From the NCBI GenBank assembly GCA_021163525.1, contig JAGGTX010000105.1, positions 1 through 7,970 of the forward strand: a stretch of DNA of 7,970 nt, read 5' to 3'. Shown piece after piece: positions 6,255-7,970 of the stretch. The position numbers and the translations under genes are program-made. Below the pieces are notes generated by a model. It saw nothing but the letters and a program-made list of their open reading frames with translations. It was not told the origin of the DNA and searched no databases. Each line of letters opens with the position of its first letter. The stretch's first letter is position 1. The DNA comes from Caldifarciminota bacterium. GTDB taxonomy: Bacteria; Hydrothermota; UBA3072; B12-G15.

Positions 6255-6951
6255 TTTCACCTCCTTTTTTGTTTTTTTGTTTTTTATTTATCCTTTCGTC
6301 TTTGAGACGCATGGCCTCCATCAATATCCCTTCTAATGGAATATTTATTTCTCTATTTATTTTTTCAGGGTCAATATTTCTGAACAGAAATTCACCACCT
6401 TCCCATAAAAGTATTTCATACGCTGCCTTCACCCCCGTAACATTATCAACACTTGCATTTATCAGTTCTCCATTGCTGAAGTATAAAGTTCCAACAGCAC
6501 CTGGAATCTTTATGATGAGGGCAATGGTTTTTCTTTCCATACTGATGATCTGGATTAAATCTGTCAGATCAAGCCCAAACACTACCCCATTAAAACCATG
6601 TGACAGTTTTGACTTCAAGAAGTTTTCAAGGTCCTCTAAAGAAAAGGGCTTTTCCAGTATATCAACACCGTGGGCTTTCAAAGTCTTACATGCATGTTCC
6701 TCGGCATAGGCGGTCATTAACGCAAACCTTGTTTCAGGAGCAGTATTCCTCACAGTTACATACAATTCAGCCCCTGATTTTCCAGGCATTCTCAAATCAG
6801 ATAAAATGAAGGAAAAGGTATCTTTTTCTATAATTTCAATTGCATCATCAACTGAGGTTGCTGTGGTGACATTAAAGCCTTTTTTCTCAAGGTAATCCTT
6901 GAGGGATTTCAAAAGTTCTGTTTCATCGTCCACAAGTAGTATTTTTTCCAT
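6232..6951 (-). CDS. Response regulator: receiver plus PATAN (DUF4388) domain
   Basis: A 239-residue two-domain signalling protein. Residues 2-112 form a receiver: acidic Asp8/Asp9 (LLVDDE), phosphoacceptor Asp52 (LSDLRMPG), Thr80 (LMTAY) and Lys101 (EKPF) are all present, so phosphorylation is expected. Residues about 118-225 match the PATAN/DUF4388 pattern: GVVFGLDLTDLIQIISMERK, then GTLYFSNGELINASV, then KAAYEILLWEGGEFLF and a final LEGILMEAMRLKDE. There is no DNA-binding domain, so it likely acts by protein contact. DUF4388 proteins are frequently found beside roadblock proteins, as here. The ATG at 6951 gives the standard receiver start (MEKILLVDDE); an upstream in-frame TTG at 6969 falls inside the putative sigma-54 -12 element. 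No good ribosome binding site precedes the ATG. The Lys-rich tail overlaps the roadblock start by 23 bases. Confidence 0.9.
   Translation of the reverse strand: MEKILLVDDETELLKSLKDYLEKKGFNVTTATSVDDAIEIIEKDTFSFILSDLRMPGKSGAELYVTVRNTAPETRFALMTAYAEEHACKTLKAHGVDILEKPFSLEDLENFLKSKLSHGFNGVVFGLDLTDLIQIISMERKTIALIIKIPGAVGTLYFSNGELINASVDNVTGVKAAYEILLWEGGEFLFRNIDPEKINREINIPLEGILMEAMRLKDERINKKQKNKKGGENVKAGGT
6260..6265 (-). promoter_or_regulatory. Ribosome binding site deciding the roadblock start
   Basis: AGGAGG on the - strand lies inside the 3' end of the response regulator gene. It includes the G of the in-frame GTG at 6260, leaving the ATG at 6254 as the usable start. Confidence 0.8.
6265..6285 (-). 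other. Broken poly-A tract (A6-C-A7-C-A6) at the regulator/roadblock junction
   Basis: On the - strand 19 of 21 bases are A, coding the Lys-rich tail (KKQKNKK) of the response regulator immediately before the roadblock ribosome binding site. Loss of one A in a transcript would put the regulator in frame with the roadblock gene (KKEVKMSRQ), whereas gain of one A leads to a stop within a few codons. It may also simply keep the ribosome binding site unstructured. Confidence 0.4.
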
Positions 6952-6964
6952 CGTGATTAATTTA

Positions 6965-6980
6965 TGCAAGATATATTCCA
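6965..6980 (-). promoter_or_regulatory. Putative sigma-54 (-24/-12) promoter
   Basis: TGGAATATATCTTGCA on the - strand matches the sigma-54 consensus at its invariant positions: TGG at -24, TTGCA at -12, with exactly 10 bases between GG and GC. The neighbouring gene encodes a sigma-54 activator. The predicted transcription start (about 6954) is only about 3 bases before the regulator ATG, so the transcript would be nearly leaderless; this agrees with the missing ribosome binding site but is unusual. The match is seen; function is inferred. Confidence 0.5.
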
Positions 6981-7026
6981 GATTGTAATATTTTGAAAAT
7001 CAATAAGGATTTCTGTATCTAAAGAT

Positions 7027-7970
7027 TCAATTTGAACTGTCTTTGCTCAAATTGAACTTTTTTATGTATCTCTTAAGGGAAGATAGTGAAATGTTTAGAA
7101 ACTCTGCACTTTTTCTTTTGTTCCAGTTGGTTAACTCAAGTGCCCTTTTGACCAATATTTTCTTCATTTCATCTATTGATAATATGGGAATATTTAAGTC
7201 TGGTATTTGATCAGAAGTATGAGATGGTAGAGGTGTTTTACCGTTATAAATTACATATCTCTCTATAAAGTTTTTTAGTTCCCTGATATTGCCAGGCCAG
7301 CAGTAGTTTTTTAATGACTCAATTAAATTTTTTTCCATGCTTACATTGCGGTGGTAAAGTTTATTGAATTTCTGTAGATAGTATTCTATAAATCCCGGGA
7401 TATCCTCCATCCGTTCCCTGAGGGGAGGCACACTGATATGGACAACAGACAAACGGAAGTAGAGATCTTCGCGAAATGACCCGCTTTTCTTTAAGGATAA
7501 TAAATCTTTATTTGTAAGGGCTATAATCCTTACATCAATCCTTCTTTTTTTAGTATCTCCAAGACGTTGAATATAATTATTCTCAATCACATGGAGAAAC
7601 TTAGGCTGCAGATGCAGGGGAAGGTCGCCTATTTCGTCAAGCACAAGGGTTCCTCCATTTGCGAGTTCAAATATACCCTGTTTATTCTGGTGCGCACCTG
7701 TGAAGGCACCTTTCTGGTACCCAAATAATTCGCTCTCTATAAGGTTATCAGGAATTGCTGTACAGTTAACCACTAAGAAAGGTCCTTCTCTTCTAGGGGC
7801 TATATTATGGATCATTTTTGCCACTACTTCCTTGCCTGAACCGGTCTCTCCTGTTATCAGGACAGGCACATCAAACTCAGCAATAGTTTTTATTTCCTCC
7901 ATTAATTTTTGAGATGCCCTTGATGAACCAATGTAAAAAGGGGGGTCCTGGGAGGCAAGTATAAGTTTTC
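7027..7970 (-). CDS. Sigma-54-dependent transcriptional activator (bacterial enhancer-binding protein), N-terminus outside window
   Basis: The last 313 residues of a bacterial enhancer-binding protein, an AAA+ ATPase that remodels sigma-54 RNA polymerase. The frame stays open to the window edge and upstream residues (FYIGSSRASQKL) match the normal start of the AAA+ domain, so the Met at 7902 is internal. Motifs in order: Walker A GETGSGKE, the ESELFG and GAFTGA loop that contacts sigma-54, Walker B GGTLVLDEIGDL, sensor I (ALTNKD), arginine-finger region FREDLYFRL, PLRERMEDI, sensor II WPGNIRELKN, and a C-terminal Fis-type helix-turn-helix (LTNWNKRKSAEFLNISLSSLKRYIKKF). All catalytic motifs look intact. 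The N-terminal regulatory domain (receiver, PAS or GAF) is not visible. It ends 75 bases before the receiver-PATAN gene, in the same direction, next to the -24/-12 motif, so control of that operon is the natural inference. Confidence 0.96.
   Translation of the reverse strand, partial: KLILASQDPPFYIGSSRASQKLMEEIKTIAEFDVPVLITGETGSGKEVVAKMIHNIAPRREGPFLVVNCTAIPDNLIESELFGYQKGAFTGAHQNKQGIFELANGGTLVLDEIGDLPLHLQPKFLHVIENNYIQRLGDTKKRRIDVRIIALTNKDLLSLKKSGSFREDLYFRLSVVHISVPPLRERMEDIPGFIEYYLQKFNKLYHRNVSMEKNLIESLKNYCWPGNIRELKNFIERYVIYNGKTPLPSHTSDQIPDLNIPILSIDEMKKILVKRALELTNWNKRKSAEFLNISLSSLKRYIKKFNLSKDSSN

Noticed and set aside
6271..6277. In-phase A-AAA-AAC slippery heptamer in the response regulator gene, a classical -1 frameshift site
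   Set aside because: The -1 frame meets a TGA within a few codons (6259-6257), changing only the Lys-rich tail, and does not lead into the roadblock frame. No stimulating structure is seen downstream.
6952..6969. TTG start at 6969 for the response regulator
   Set aside because: It lies within the putative -12 element and adds residues not typical of receiver N-termini; MEKILLVDDE at 6951 is the normal start.

Overview
The window comes from a bacterium. Lgt implies bacterial lipoproteins, strong AGGAGG-type ribosome binding sites precede several genes, and a sigma-54 activator is present. Base composition is moderately AT-rich (about 40% GC by eye). The forms of Lgt (GRIGCFLNGCC signature), multi-cluster RnfB, receiver-PATAN (DUF4388) protein and roadblock protein point loosely to a Gram-negative anaerobic lineage such as Nitrospirota, Desulfobacterota or Omnitrophota. 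I cannot place it more closely from sequence alone.

The left half is read on the + strand. It opens with the C-terminal three quarters or so of a LYS9-type saccharopine dehydrogenase (1-906). Next is the decayed remnant of a HET-C/zinc-dependent phospholipase C-like gene (931-1639), with two single-base deletions, a nonsense codon and no surviving 5' end. A sigma-70-like promoter then leads into two overlapping genes: a multi-cluster ferredoxin of the RnfB family (1723-2535), without other rnf subunits in view, and the lipoprotein diacylglyceryl transferase lgt (2528-3337).

The right half is read on the - strand and meets lgt tail to tail with an 11-base overlap. In transcription order it holds: the end of a sigma-54 AAA+ activator running off the window (7970-7027); a 75-base gap with a well-spaced -24/-12 sigma-54 promoter motif (6980-6965); a receiver-PATAN response regulator (6951-6232); a roadblock/LC7 protein (6254-5883); a small V4R-like candidate sensor (5868-5401); an amidoligase of the glutamine-synthetase-fold family (5368-4088); and a class II (Ntn) glutamine amidotransferase (4088-3327). 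The last five genes overlap or are separated by at most 32 bases, so they look like one operon. A 9-bp GC-rich hairpin sits between the regulatory genes and the two enzymes, and its arm contains the only strong Shine-Dalgarno-like sequence near the amidoligase start.

The most interesting element is this operon. An amidoligase plus an ammonia-releasing amidotransferase is a known pairing for making amide or peptide-like bonds. Here it appears wired to a phosphorelay-type receiver, a roadblock protein and a probable ligand-sensing small protein, apparently under sigma-54 control. The substrate cannot be read from the sequence. No RNA genes, CRISPR arrays, insertion sequences or long repeats were found.
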